From: Capitella teleta
Taxonomy: Eukaryota > Annelida > Polychaeta > Capitellidae
Assembly: GCA_000328365.1 (NCBI GenBank)
Contig: KB298168.1
Span: 15,803-79,802 of the forward strand
Length of the DNA stretch: 64,000 nt
Direction of reading: 5' to 3'
Below, in pieces: positions 1 to 12,000 of the stretch. Position 1 is the first letter of the stretch. The number at the start of each line of letters is the position of its first letter. Below the pieces are notes generated by a model. That model saw only the letters and a program-made list of their open reading frames with translations. It searched no databases and was not told the origin of the DNA. The translations under genes were made by a program, and so were the position numbers.

Positions 1-303
1 ATCACCTCAAGTGTCTTTTAATTTACCGGGGTTTTTTTGGGGTTTTTATTTTTTTATTTTTTTTATTTTTGTGTGTTTTGTTTGTGTTTGTTATTTTCAA
101 TTCTTCGATGTTTTCTCATGAAAATAAAACGTAGTTTTCGACTAAACTTGAAAGCATTGTTGAAATTTAACGTACCAAAAACCACAGCTAGTGCTAATGA
201 AACAAAAACACTCTGAGTGAAATTATGTTAAAAGCGATATAATTATAACTGAAGAATGCAGCTTCACCCTGTTGTGACTCGATCATTTCCTTTTTCTTTT
301 TCT

Positions 304-948
304 GGGGCTGATTCCCGAAAGAAACTTAACTTTGGGACCTAAGTTAAGTCCTCCAGGCGTTAAGTTTTCAAGTTAAGTCGATTCCACAAACGCATTTTTG
401 CTGAACTGGACTTAAGTAGCGTAAATCGGATTTGGCTATCTGCCAATGAACGTATATATATAAGACATGACAGGAAATTGATCAGTGGTAAACGAACCTT
501 GCAACATGACTTTTATAAATTGTTTATGATTTTTCCGAAACTTTATCGAAAACGAAAGCATCACAAACGCGAAATGCGAGTGTATAGCGTCGTTGATTCC
601 CAATCATAACGCAACAAGTGTTCTTTTTCCGCTTTACAGTTATAACGTTTTTTTTTTTTTTTTTTTTTTTTTTTCTTCTTTTTTTTTTTCCTTTTCATAA
701 CGCCTTCTGGAGCATTGCTCCTGTCTGGAAGGCTCCTTCTAGGTATTGACACCATAGCATTAATCCGGCGTCTTCTGATCGGCGCCATCTTGAATTCACT
801 AAGTTTGATTTAAGTCAGGTGAAGTTAAGAGGTCACTTAAGTTTTGTAGGGTCTAGAGGACTTAAGTTTGTTTCTGGAATCGTTTTAGTCAACTTAACTC
901 CTCCCGAACTTAGTTTTACCACTTAAGTTTCTTTCGGGAATCGACCCC
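304..948. mobile_element. Non-autonomous DNA transposon (MITE-like) with 26-bp terminal inverted repeats
   Basis: The first 26 bases (304-329) and the reverse complement of the last 26 (923-948) match at all but two positions, sharing the core GATTCCCGAAAGAAACTTAA. Subterminal copies of short CTTAAGT-type motifs occur in both halves. The interior is AT-rich, holds a long poly(T) run at 650-690 and has no credible coding capacity. A clear target-site duplication was not found, so the superfamily is unassigned. Confidence 0.75.
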
Positions 949-1147
949 TGATGTTCCTTATTATAATCATAACGCTTTTATCATCTCTCGCATTATGATT
1001 ACATAAATAATGATTATCTGTGAGTTGTGCATACTTCTTCCTGATGCGTCAGAATAGACGGTGACAACATCGCTGAACAGGCAGTCACAACAGTTTACCG
1101 AAGTAAAAGTTTGTTTTCCAAAGTAATTTTCGTGGTATAATCGGGTT

Positions 1148-1309
1148 AAGTCACTTGAAAGTCGATGATTATATGCAAGGATTGATAATGTTCTCATGAA
1201 TGTGGAGCCAAATAACCGACGAGACGAAGTCGAATTCGGTTATTTGGCTCCACATTCAATTGAACATGATCAATCCTAGCATAATCACCTCCTTCCAGTG
1301 ACTTATCCC
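1148..1309. repeat. Long imperfect hairpin with a perfect 22-bp core stem
   Basis: Bases 1198-1219 and 1236-1257 are perfect reverse complements around a 16-base loop. Outside the core, pairing continues with mismatches to about 1148 on the left and 1309 on the right; for example AGGATTGAT is found on both arms in inverted orientation. It could be a fold-back element or a transcribed hairpin. No protein is encoded. Confidence 0.75.
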
Positions 1310-1643
1310 TTAAGTATAAGCTCACTTCTGGGCCTTTTTTCTGTGCTCTCGATCGATCCGCTGATGCGTGGCACACAGCTTCTTTTTTTTGCATGAACAA
1401 CGAGCTGAGTTTGTTGTACGTCGAATCCACCATGCATCACACTATTTGAGTTCATCGTATCAAAGAAATGGGAAGCTGATTTTCATTCGTTCTAGCTATG
1501 ACCTTTGTGGTAGTTTTCGTACATAGGATTGATACCGATTCGAAGTACTATGAAGACGCCTCTAATAGTTTCCGCTTGCGTGACATCTTCTGGACATACA
1601 CGAAGTGTCAGGTAAGTGTACTGAATGTCACAATCTCTTTAAT

Positions 1644-1714
1644 TGCGACACAATGGATAAGACTGTGAGGTCTTCGAAATGGAAGGTCGATGGTTCGAAT
1701 CCCCATGAGACAGA
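1644..1714 (+). tRNA. Degenerate tRNA-Arg-like sequence (pseudo-tRNA or SINE head)
   Basis: The segment carries a consensus B box (GGTTCGAATCC at 1692-1702) and an A-box-like AATGGATAAGAC, spaced as in tRNA-Arg(UCG), with CTTCGAA in the anticodon-loop position. The anticodon stem and acceptor stem do not pair, so this is more likely a tRNA pseudogene or the promoter head of a SINE than a working tRNA. Confidence 0.35.
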
Positions 1715-3486
1715 TTTGTAGCTCTAATTGTTGGAAGATTGTGCAATTGATAATTTTCTCTATTTGCAAACTGCTATTTTCATGTATCAATTGACTGTGT
1801 TGATATAGGCTAATATCAGCATACCTGCCTTTACACAACACAGACCCATCGTTTCGCTGACAAAAGTCAAAGTACATTATCATTATATCATTATCAGATC
1901 AATTTCAAGATTGATAATAAAAAATAACAGAAGAGATATATTGCAACCCATTTTTTACATTGAATAATATATCACAAACATATGTATATAGAAATAATAA
2001 ATATATAGAAGCAAGAGCACAGTGGATGAGCGGAGGCAGCAGGAGAAATTGGCGTCAAATGCCATAAAGCAACGTGGATCTCATTTTGGTGTCATGCAGT
2101 ATCGACGAAATTCAAGGAATGGGATAGAAGCGAGCAATTTGTAGTGATTAAACATCCCTACGGAACGATACTTTCGAGCGATTTGCCATCTGATACAGAC
2201 GCACACTATTCGATTGAAACCAGAGTGTGTGTTACGGGAAATCTGACCGCTATCCAAAGCACCACTCCACTACTCAACGAACTTCATTGCATAACTTTTA
2301 AATCCCCATCAGCCGACCTCTGCGCTCTTGCAACCAACATCCTCTGTGTATTCCTTAATAATATTTAGATTAAACTCTGTTCCTAAGCTGCTCAAGCACA
2401 GATTGTATAGGATCCCCTACACATCTTGAAATTCGAAAATTATAATCTTAACTCATGTTTAAATCTAAAATTAAACCTTTCTATTGCAGAATCGTTTTTA
2501 ATGACCATGCTGACTCGATTCGCGATATTGAACTTGTTCTATACTGTAATTAAAGTGCATTTGAATATTTTCCTCTCAAAATGGGCCTTTCTCTTTGTCA
2601 ACTTCGTTCTAGGAAAATCTTTGTCTATTACACAATAATGGAGAGGCATAGATCTGCAATCGAAAGAGGAGGATGATGGAGTAATGTAGGGCTAATCTAA
2701 GTTAGTCTTTCTGGTGATCGCCAAAGGAAAGCTCACTGGTGAGAGAGCATTACCAATTTACCCCCTTCAATGGATTGAAGGCCCGGTCACTATGGCAACT
2801 TTTATAAATCGATACCATACCACTCAATCCAGCCAATCAACCGTGAGTGCACAATAAGTGCACAGTGAACGCGTATAAATAAACAAATAGCATAGATCTC
2901 TCTCACCATTCTCCTAATCATTGTGTTTCAATCCGCAATCGATTGCAGCTTGGACCGAATCAATGATTTATTATCGATTCACAAAATTGCCATAGCGACC
3001 CGTCTTTTATTCGATTGGAGTGCTAAAACATCACGTATAAAACAATGTCTAAGCACTTTAGATGCAATACAACATGTGCAACAAAAGGAAAATAAAATTC
3101 GGATTAAACAATGTCTTTGTTCTTCACATTATTTTATGTAGATGTTTTGTACGAATAGATTCGTAAACGAATAGATACGAATAGCGGTCATTTTTGTGAT
3201 TCAAGTTTTCATTTTACTATTCATACATGAATTTGCTACACATGGATTCGTTCGTCTGGAAAATTCACCATCATTCAGACCAGCGAAGAAATATCACCAT
3301 ACCATCATAACACCTCTGAGAATTTTGATAGGCTCTCAAAAAGTGAAATCGAAACTGCAGTTGGACGTAATTTTTTTTGTTTTTGTTTTGGTTTTTGTTT
3401 TTTTTTTTTTTGGGGGGGGGGGGGGGGGGTGTTTCCCATTCAGAGCTGAACCAAATTCAATACTATAGCTGCGTTTTTGTTTTCAG
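1715..3486. other. Intergenic, nothing identified
   Basis: Short open frames only, none with recognisable domains. It includes GTGCACAATAAGTGCACAGTG near 2849, a palindromic pattern that returns in related form near 20229. The right end (about 3388-3430) is a poly(T) run passing directly into about 18 G, and then a pyrimidine-rich tract that looks like the 3' end of an intron leading into the exon at 3487. Confidence 0.5.
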
Positions 3487-4573
3487 ACGTCCCCTGACGA
3501 CGCTTGGAATCGCGTGTTCCCTTGGTCTGGTGCTGTTCCTGGCACTTCCAACCTATGACGTAACATTCTCAGACGCACCAGGTGTGATGAATCCATCGAT
3601 GTTGGCACCAAAATCTCCAGTCTGCTCCAATGAGTTCTTCAGGAAGTTCATCACGGAACACCATCGCTACCCAGATGCCATCAAATGGAACGCAAATTAT
3701 ACGGATTTCTCTCCCCTCCTGTGTCACGTCCAATCGCAAAATATCGAGCAGTGCATGAAGAGGAAAAACATTCAAAGGATTGCAGTGTATGGGGCCTCTC
3801 AAGCGAGAAGATACGGACTCCAATTGGCAGAAACCCTTAAAAAGATTGGTTTTGTGTGCAACAAGAAAAAAGAAGAGAAACGCAAACCAATCCATCGCAT
3901 CGATCTGGATTACTTTGCTGCAGGTAACAAGACGCTGAGATCACTAATGGTGGCTGGTAGTGATTATATTTGCAGCGGCTGTTCTTCGTATCAGATAACA
4001 TGCACAGCAAAGGACATTAACAGGGATGTTGTCAACATTGAATTCATCAGTACCGAAAATGTCAACACAACCAAATTAGTAGTCATTAACAGCACATTTC
4101 CACCAACTTATGAACATTTCATATTTGATATTTATCTACAAAAATCCTTCCCGGATCTGAATATCTTCTTTGTGCCAATGAATCACATCAAACGGCAGCC
4201 CATCGAACGCTTTGTTCGAGAATTCCCGGTGACGTTGCTGCCTCTCGTCAAGAAAGTGAAACCACCGACGTCCGATTTCTTCTTCATTCCAGGAACATCC
4301 GAATTCGAGGAACGTCGAAAAGCTCACGCAACAGATTATAAAAATAGACTCTGGTACGGGTTGCTGGCAACCGATGCAATCCGGAAGCTGAATGTCGAGC
4401 TTCTTTCAATCCTCGAATCTGACATCATCAATGGGAAAGTGTCTTCATTCCTTGATTTAGCTGAAATCACAGCGTCGTTGAGCCATTTGTGTCAAGATGG
4501 ATCTCACTTCGATGACCAGTGGTATTTTACCTTCTGGAAAGTGTTTCTTAACGTGTACTGTCATGAAGGTTGA
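3487..4573 (+). CDS. Type II membrane SGNH/GDSL-like hydrolase (PC-esterase-like), 3' exon
   Basis: One large terminal exon gives about 361 residues. It begins with a hydrophobic stretch (TLGIACSLGLVLFLALP) after a short basic lead, as in Golgi type II membrane proteins. A block with GASQARR near residue 102 fits the nucleophile region of SGNH esterases, and DGSHF near residue 337 fits the C-terminal Asp-x-x-His pair. Paired cysteines and several N-x-S/T sites suit a lumenal domain. I start the exon at 3487 after TTTTCAG in phase 2; any 5' exon with the start codon is not visible, and the frame running upstream through poly(T)/poly(G) is not protein-like. A carbohydrate or lipid esterase is inferred from the fold motifs; the substrate is unknown. 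An NXPE-like or other PC-esterase relative is possible. Confidence 0.6.
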
Positions 4574-4651
4574 TTTCATTCACATTGTGTACACCAGTGT
4601 GTCGTCGATTGAGTTGAGAAAGAAATTTGGTAAGATTACCGTTCAAACATT

Positions 4652-4652
4652 G

Positions 4653-4748
<96 letters not shown>
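4652..4748. repeat. (TAA)n microsatellite
   Basis: About 32 uninterrupted TAA units immediately downstream of the SGNH-like gene. The open frames seen here (runs of Ile or Tyr) are artefacts of the repeat. Confidence 0.95.
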
Positions 4749-4750
<2 letters not shown>

Positions 4751-4911
4751 GATGCACACGGTTAAGAGAGTCATGGGTGCACAGTGCCATTTCATATGTG
4801 GGAAAGCCATGGCAAGAGCCAGTCCTCTTCCTGGTCGAAAAATCCACTACACTAAAACACCCTGAGACGAAATATTTACATCCATAGAATGCTCAGATAT
4901 GAATTAAAATG

Positions 4912-7164
4912 TTAGGCAAGGTAATAGTAACATTGGCGAAGCATAAAAGTCAATTTCTTCTTCAAGGACGGCGATGGCTGCAGCACTCGTAACTCTCTTG
5001 GTCGAGAAATCCATATCTTGTTTCCTTCACACACCATGGACCGTGCGCCGTACATATTTTTTGAAGGATGTGTTTTCAGCATAAAAGCATCGTCGAGCCC
5101 TCTCTGTATTCTTCGCAGTTTTTTTTCTTCACTTTGTTCCTCGATCGTTGGATCGCTCTTTGCTCTCCCTTCCAACGTGAGGTTCATGTTTGTCACTAGC
5201 TTTTTAGTTTCACACTTGCTCAGGTGGAGGCCATCTACATGCAGGTAGCCATCATTCACAGATCGATCAGCAAGTGGTTGGTGACTTTGATCTTCATTTT
5301 CTCAGCCATTGATAAAACGCAAGCATTTGCGAGCTCGGCGTTGTTCTGCTAAGCAACGGAGTCTTTTCGAGGAGGAATGATCAATATAATCAATGCTTGA
5401 TGGATGATCCACGCTGGTCATAGCTTGTGAGACGAGTGCCTGTTGCACAAGGCATGCTCCTCAAAATCCTCGCAGCCACAGTTGTTGGTTCCAACGCATG
5501 CAACTATGCGTTCACATTGCAAGGTAGAATTCGCTTTTTCTTTCGTCACATCTTCCACGTGCACCTGAGATTAGACCACGAAGCCGCCAAGCCGTGAACA
5601 TACGGCTGCCTGAAGCATCAATTCGGTGGCTAGCCGGCTAACTGGCTTAGCCGACCTTTCTTCACGGCGGCGGCTGAGTAAAAACCACGACTCAAGCCGA
5701 CTCAGAGCAAACATAATTTCTCTCTTTTAATTCCAGAAATCAATAAAAATTAGCGAGGTTAAAACATATACACTCAGCGCCAAAAGCAAGGCAACAGCAT
5801 GCACCCTTCCAAAAATATTTAATAAGTATTATTTCAAAACTATGAGGAATTAAATTGATATATAAATAAAAATGTAAGTTGATTATATCATGGCATCTAT
5901 GCTTTATAAGATAAATTGTCTTATAACCTTTTTATAGCTACCAATTTGTTTGGAGAACATTATAGTCAAGCATCCACAATGCAGCTTTCCCCCCAAAATC
6001 ATTTGACAGTTGTATTTGACAGTATTTCATTTATATCAAATACATTCCGAGTAAAACATAGTATGAAGAATAAAAGCATAGATAATATATTTATATATAT
6101 ACATCGGCATGTCTAATATTTGTCCACGAGTATAAGCGAGGAAAAAATTATCTGCGTTATGCGCAGCCGCTATATCAGAAATCAACATCAAAGAAAGTTT
6201 ATAAAACCTTCTTTGTCGAGACAAAAAAGCATTGAAATGAATGGTTAAATGAATATATTAGTTGTTGTATTTTGTACAGACTCAAAAATGAGTTGATTTT
6301 TTTTATTTTTTTTTTATTTTTTTTATTTATTTATTTATTTTTTTTGAGCCGCATTTGGCCAATAGCGACGGATGTTGGTACATGCACGAGAGCAAATGAC
6401 CGAATAAAAGACGACAAAGGATGTCAATATTGTTTCAAGATTGAGCTGACTCAAAAAAAAATCACAGCTGTACTGAAACGGAGATTATGCAGAGGACGGG
6501 ATGCTGGATGATCAAGTGCAAAGAGTCCCATCTCAATTCTTAACTATTGCCGTTTATTGTAAACAATATATTTCACACAGTTTGCGGTGTATATGAATGA
6601 TGGTGACGCATGTACATGGCGGCTAGCCATATAGCCAGGGCTGGCTGACGGCTCAGGGCGGCAGCTTCGAGGTCTACCTGAGATTGACACATTTTTTGTG
6701 TAAACAAGCTTTTTTGGGTCGATATCTTTCAGTAGCAATCCTCCAATCACGACCACATCACTGCATTTTTCTTTTGTTGTCCGATTCAGTTCAGCCTGTA
6801 GCTGATCGTTTTGCACTTTGAGAACATTGCACTCATCACGCACAACGTTGAGGGCATCAGTGACATCGATCAGTTTGCCGCGAAGGTCCTCGACGCTGGT
6901 CATAAGTTGCATTATGCAACGGGGTACCGATCGGCACTGCAGTTCCATGATCCTTGGTGGTCGCATCTTCGACACATTTGACATCGCATGCAGGTGCAGC
7001 ACCGGGTCATGCCTTTTCCATTTCCAATGCCATGATGTTTGCACGACGCCATGCAGTGTGACTGATTTCTTTTGTTTTGGGTTATTGAGACACACAAGTT
7101 GTTGAATTCTTAGCTGGGAGTTGAATTTCAACCCAGCATCAGACGAATCTGCCTGTATAACCAC
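4912..7164 (-). mobile_element. Relic of a LINE-type ORF1 (coiled coil plus SGNH-type domain), interrupted by a DNA transposon
   Basis: On the minus strand, 6690-7164 holds a Cys-rich patch, a coiled-coil segment (VRDECNVLKVQNDQLQAEL) and VVVIGGLLLKDID, the first SGNH block seen in ORF1 proteins of CR1/L2-like LINEs. On the far side of an inserted transposon (5573-6675), 4912-5560 carries CVGTNNCG and a late block DGYLHVDGLHLS, matching later SGNH blocks. The Cys-rich patch reads best in another frame and stops occur between the pieces, so it is decayed. No reverse transcriptase is attached here. Clade assignment is inferred from motif order only. Confidence 0.55.
5573..6675. mobile_element. 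1.1-kb DNA transposon with 10-bp target-site duplication, inserted in a LINE relic
   Basis: The direct repeat ACCTGAGATT lies at 5563-5572 and 6676-6685 and frames the element exactly. The ends are inverted: AGACCACGAAGCCGCC at the left versus AGACCTCGAAGCTGCC read inward from the right (14 of 16). The interior is AT-rich without transposase-like coding. The 10-bp duplication fits Mutator-like elements (usually 8-11 bp) but the family is not proven. Confidence 0.7.
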
Positions 7165-8459
7165 AGTGGTTATTCCTAACCCAGTTGTTGAAAGCAGCGG
7201 GTGCTTTATAACTGTGATATGGGTAACTGAAAACTGAAAAGTAACAATAAAAAGCCGGGGTACTGAGAACAGTGAACGAAATCGACACGCGATCTACTCG
7301 CCTTGAATTTGAAAATTAAGTCCATGCATGTTTTTGGAAAAACCCCAAATCAGGAAACCCCTTAATAAAAGCGATGTGACTGCAATCGGCAGATCACAAG
7401 ACGCGTCCGTTGATGCACCAATTTCCACAGTGATCCTTCAATAATCCGTGAAAATTGCGAGATAAACACGGAGCTGATGTAAACACGTTGAACTTAAACT
7501 CCTTACTCGTACACTTGTAACCAGCATATACAAATGAAGATCTTTATCAGACATTATCAAAAATTACATAAAACAGACCAATATGTTTCCGGTAGGGTTT
7601 CATTGATTACAAGTGTGAAAATTTACGGAAACGTTGTTTCAATGCGTTTGAAATATACCTTGGGGCGATTCATTGTTGCGTGGCAGACTGCAGCGATCAC
7701 TACGAAACTATTTCGAATTCCAAAACTCTAATGTGAACGGATGTCTCTCTGCTGCTGCGTCTGTGTGCATTTCGAAAAGCAGGCCTTCTAAGAATTCTAA
7801 CCGACTCGCAGGTTGGAATGATCTTGTGCGCCCTCTCAGAGAACAGGCAATGTCCCTATATGTAGTCTGCTGGACGAAAAAAAAAAATGTATCAAATTTC
7901 GGGCAAAACGAGACGGTGATTTTTAATTATAATATTCAACATCCCTAGTTAATGCTTTGGCGTGATAGCAGCATCAAAGTGCTAGCTTGTGGACAGAAAA
8001 CACGTCGTTTTGAACATGGTAGAGGTGTGTCCAAATGGACAACATGTATAATATTAGGTATTTCTAAATGTGTTTAGCGTGAGCTCCATAGATTTCATTT
8101 CAGGATATGTATAACTGCATGTAAAACCCATAATACGGACATCAGTCGCACCCTACACTGGAAAGTGATTATACTTTTGGCTGAAATGTGTGGTGTTAGG
8201 ACCGATTCCGAGTAGTTTTTAAAAATATGTCTCAGTTTCCAAAAACGCTGCTCAAAGTGAATGACTGGCTGCATTAGGATGAACCGATTCCTGTTCCTTA
8301 ACTAGCTGAGCGATGAAAAGATGTTCTTTATTCATTCAGATATACACAACAATGAAGAATTGAAGATGACACAGTTGAATTCACGAGGCAAGGAAAAAAG
8401 CATTGGAGGCAGAGCATCACCAAATCAACACTGCACGATGCTTAAGAGCAATGTTATTG
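7165..8459. other. Intergenic, nothing identified
   Basis: Only short frames without recognisable motifs, and no clear inverted repeats. Probably mobile-element debris, given its neighbours. Confidence 0.4.
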
Positions 8460-8690
8460 CACCATCGGCTATTCACATACACCGCCTCCCCTGATTTGGT
8501 CAGTTTCAACAGCGGTCCGATCTTGCCTGAACAGAGTAAAATTATCAAGTGACACACTGCCATCGGGTACATCGTGACAAAGCCACGTTTCAGTCCATAT
8601 TATAACCTTCTTTCACGATATTTCCTGTCTTAGGTGGCCTGAATTTTGTTCTTAATTGATCTCACATTGCAATAACAGGTAAGAACACCT
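8460..8690 (-). mobile_element. LINE endonuclease-domain fragment
   Basis: Minus-strand translation gives YCNVRSIKNKIQAT, then WTETWLCHDVPDGS, then FTLFRQDRTAV and RGGGV. These are the ordered N-terminal motifs of the APE-type endonuclease of L2/CR1/Rex1-like LINEs. Stops and a frame change lie between the first and second motif, and no reverse transcriptase follows, so this is a dead fragment. Confidence 0.65.
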
Positions 8691-8729
8691 GTTATGATTT
8701 TCTCCTCCTAGCTCCACTCCTTCTTCCCC

Positions 8730-8870
8730 GTTTCCTCCTCATAACGCATTTCAGCCTTTCCTAACCACCGTGGCACACATTCCAGTTCAGCTTTCAATTC
8801 TATTAAGTGGTTACACGATCGATTGCATACTTTGAGTTGATCTAAAATGTAGGTCAGGCGTTGCATGATG
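8730..8870 (-). CDS. Unclassified short coding-like fragment
   Basis: A minus-strand frame ending in a stop near 8708 reads QRLTYILDQLKVCNRSCNH and onward with protein-like composition and a helical pattern. It lies just upstream of the LINE endonuclease fragment on the same strand, so it may be part of that element. I do not recognise it and no splice context supports a host exon. Confidence 0.2.
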
Positions 8871-9099
8871 GTCGAATTAAAGGCGCATTGTTGTATTATT
8901 GTCAATCACTTTGGAAGGAAGAAACGTTAACCGTTTCCCTCAGATCCCGGTCGCTCATAGCAACGCCAATGATGTGTTCACATCAAATGTCATAAATAGA
9001 TATCAGATATTTATTTTAACATGTAAATGAAATATAGTATGCATGTATATGACGTACATTTGTGGATATATCAGTACTCGATTGCACTGTCGCCGTGGA

Positions 9100-12000
9100 T
9101 CACAATGAGGCCGCTATGGCTAGGATGACACTCGTCAAGATGGCCACGATGCAGCACTGATTCGTACTGGAAACGCTTCGGAATTGCGAGTTAGTTTCGT
9201 TTAGCCACCTGGTGATGTAATACTCGAGAGCATCCAGGGGTAATTGGTTAACAATCAGAATTTGGTGGTTGAACTCTCTGAGGTCGAAGCGGTCACCTTG
9301 AAACACATAGAGGTCAGGACAATCTGATCTTTGCCTTACGATTATCGCATATATAAGGCCTACATACCTAATTGCTCTTCGGCCATTCTGCGGAGTTCCC
9401 AGATTTTCAGTTCTCCAATCTTGTAGGCTGTTGCCTTGGTTAGAATATTCGAAATGGACGTGTTAACACGGGGCATGAGCCCATGACGAAATAACCAACC
9501 TGGCCTGGAATACGGAGGGCCCTGATGACCTCGACTGAAGCTCTTTGAGATGGCAACGTAGTGTGTTGCATAATGAAGTCGTGTGCTTGCTGTTCTGACC
9601 ACCTGAGAAAAGAACACTCACAACTCCACATTCATCACTTATGCCTGACCCACCCGTAATGGTGAATGCCAGTGTCTGACACAAGTCTCACGGCTCGAAG
9701 TATCTCGAAGTCATATCTCTCAAACCTGAAACCGATACAAAGAAATGTTAACGACGAAAGCGCTTATATCTGAACTCAACAGCTCCATGTTGGTTTTGTA
9801 GTATCCCATCTCATGGCCGAGTGATTCAGCATACAGAGCCCAACCCTAGAATTACATAATGCTAATTACTCAACTATACATCTAAACCGCACGTGGTCTC
9901 TATCAATATCAACTACAATGTGATTTCATTTTCAAAAAGCTCAACTACGAGTGTGGCAACTTGTTTGATCTAGAAGTGGCTTAAAGAACTCACCTCTATG
10001 TACGCGTAGAAACGGGGCCACGATGGCCAGCCCTGGTGGCTTTTTACCAATTCCAGAGGTTTCATGATGCTTTCGTACATAAACTGAACAGTACACACAC
10101 AAAAGTGAGCAGAACACTTTTTCGCGTCTCACCATAGTGTGGTGCCCGGGAATTCCCTCGTGCAGCATAAGAGGAACTATCGCCTGTGTGCGTCTTTTTT
10201 TAAATAGCAAACCGAGTTCAATGTCGACCTACAGTTTGGAGAATTCCACCGTATTAAACACGACTTGCCTACCGGGGCTGTATCCAGCGAGGGGCGAGTT
10301 TTCGTTTTTGAAGAAGTGTATGCTGTTGAAAGGAACGATTTCAAGTCACGGACCATTTCGTCTTCAATACTCAACGGTAAAGGGTGTTCCTCGGGAATTT
10401 TCAATACTATACTGGATTTTTCTGTCAGATCATCCACTAGTGATGTCACTGTATCTTTGAACTCTTGCTGAAACAAGCAGGGATCAAAATTGCGTAATAC
10501 TGACTTAATTACTCCACTTCATCGTAGAGGTATAAATCAGAGTTGTTTATCACTGCTTCCTTGAACTCTTGAAGTGTGCCAGCGAAGCCTTCGGCATCTT
10601 TTATGCGCTCCATTTCATCAGTAATTCGTTTTATTTCGCTTCTGCCAATGGCATGGATCTCCTCAGCAGAAAGACTCGTCGTGGTGTATTTCCTCAGTAT
10701 TGCTCGGTAGTATTCGATTCCTCCAGGCATTGACGAGATGGACACATTAGAACGGACATTGACAGCGTACTCCTGAAATCAAAAGCATGCGAATATGCCA
10801 TAATGTTTGTTCACTAATAAATTGTCAACCTCACATTGCAAAAGTAATCGAAGATTTGCTCGCAAAGAGAATGTTCAACTTCTTCAGCGAGTTCACTAGC
10901 ATTGATGAGGCTTTGTCTGAAATGTGAAATACAGGAGTCAAAGAGATCAGCCTCTCGCCACGTTGGTGAGAACCTGTCGGCTTCATTCGAAGTCTTCACT
11001 GATTGGAACAGGTACCCGATATCAGTCCTACACCGATCTTTATTTGTTTTGTCGAGACAAGAATTTTTTCCCTGGAAATGACAGCAATGAACAAAGCTGG
11101 AGATGAAATTGACACTCATACGTCGAAAGAGCTCTTGTCAACCACAACCCCAGAGCGAACCGCTTCCCTTATCCGCTCAATGGCTTGTTGGACCTATAAA
11201 GTCTGCACTTCAAAACTGCCCGGGGGGCAATACCTTTCTCACCGTAGCTGGATATCGACGGAGGATATTGATAGTTTCAAGAGCCTCTTCCATATTTTGT
11301 GCTGGTTCCAATTGAAGTCTCATTCTCTTCATAACGCTCCAAGGACCTGTAATTGAGTATCTGCAGCAAGAAAAACGAAGAGAGGTATACAGTACAATCT
11401 TGCAATCTTAGTCACCACTATAGCTATTAGGCCCGTAATAAATTATGACTTCATGAAAACCAATCAGAAGAGTATGAACAGACGCTGGGAGTGCCTTTGT
11501 ACTTTGACTTGGCAAAATGTGCCTCATGCATAAAAGCTCGTTGCATAGACTTCTGATTGTCATGATTTTGATGTGTTACATGCCGAATCGCAAGGCTGCT
11601 CCAGTTAAAACTCTCAAAAAATGATTCTCAATATGAATTGCGGAGCGAGTGAGCCGAGTGCTGAAGGGGAAAAAATTGTCCTATTGGTATATTTTTACCT
11701 TCTTCTCGGAAACCGCACTTGACAGAAAATCGCAACAAAGTTCTTTGACAAAACTAAACGCAATTCAGTTAGTATGGTTCCATTACAATGCACAAGCACG
11801 TAGCTATTTTCTAGCTGGTCATTCGTGAATCATGATGAAGTAATTAAAGACTCGAAAGAATACAAATGAGAGCCACAAAAAGTGAAAAACACTACCCAGA
11901 TTACGTCACCTGTCCAACCGACAGCGACTGAAAAAACTCGGACTGCCAACCCTGACCTACAGGCGACTACGGTCCGACCTGATTGAGACATACAAAATCA

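Noticed and set aside
561-788. Lys-rich frame on the minus strand
   Set aside because: Translated poly(T) inside the inverted-repeat element.
3377-3486. Start of the SGNH-like protein in a Phe/Gly-rich frame
   Set aside because: It is translated poly(T)/poly(G) ending in a clear 3' splice signal (TTTTCAG).
4548-4865. Frames with long Ile or Tyr runs
   Set aside because: Products of the TAA microsatellite on either strand.
6544-6680. Open-frame tail entering the DNA transposon as part of the LINE protein
   Set aside because: The target duplication marks the exact boundary; residues beyond it are translated transposon end.
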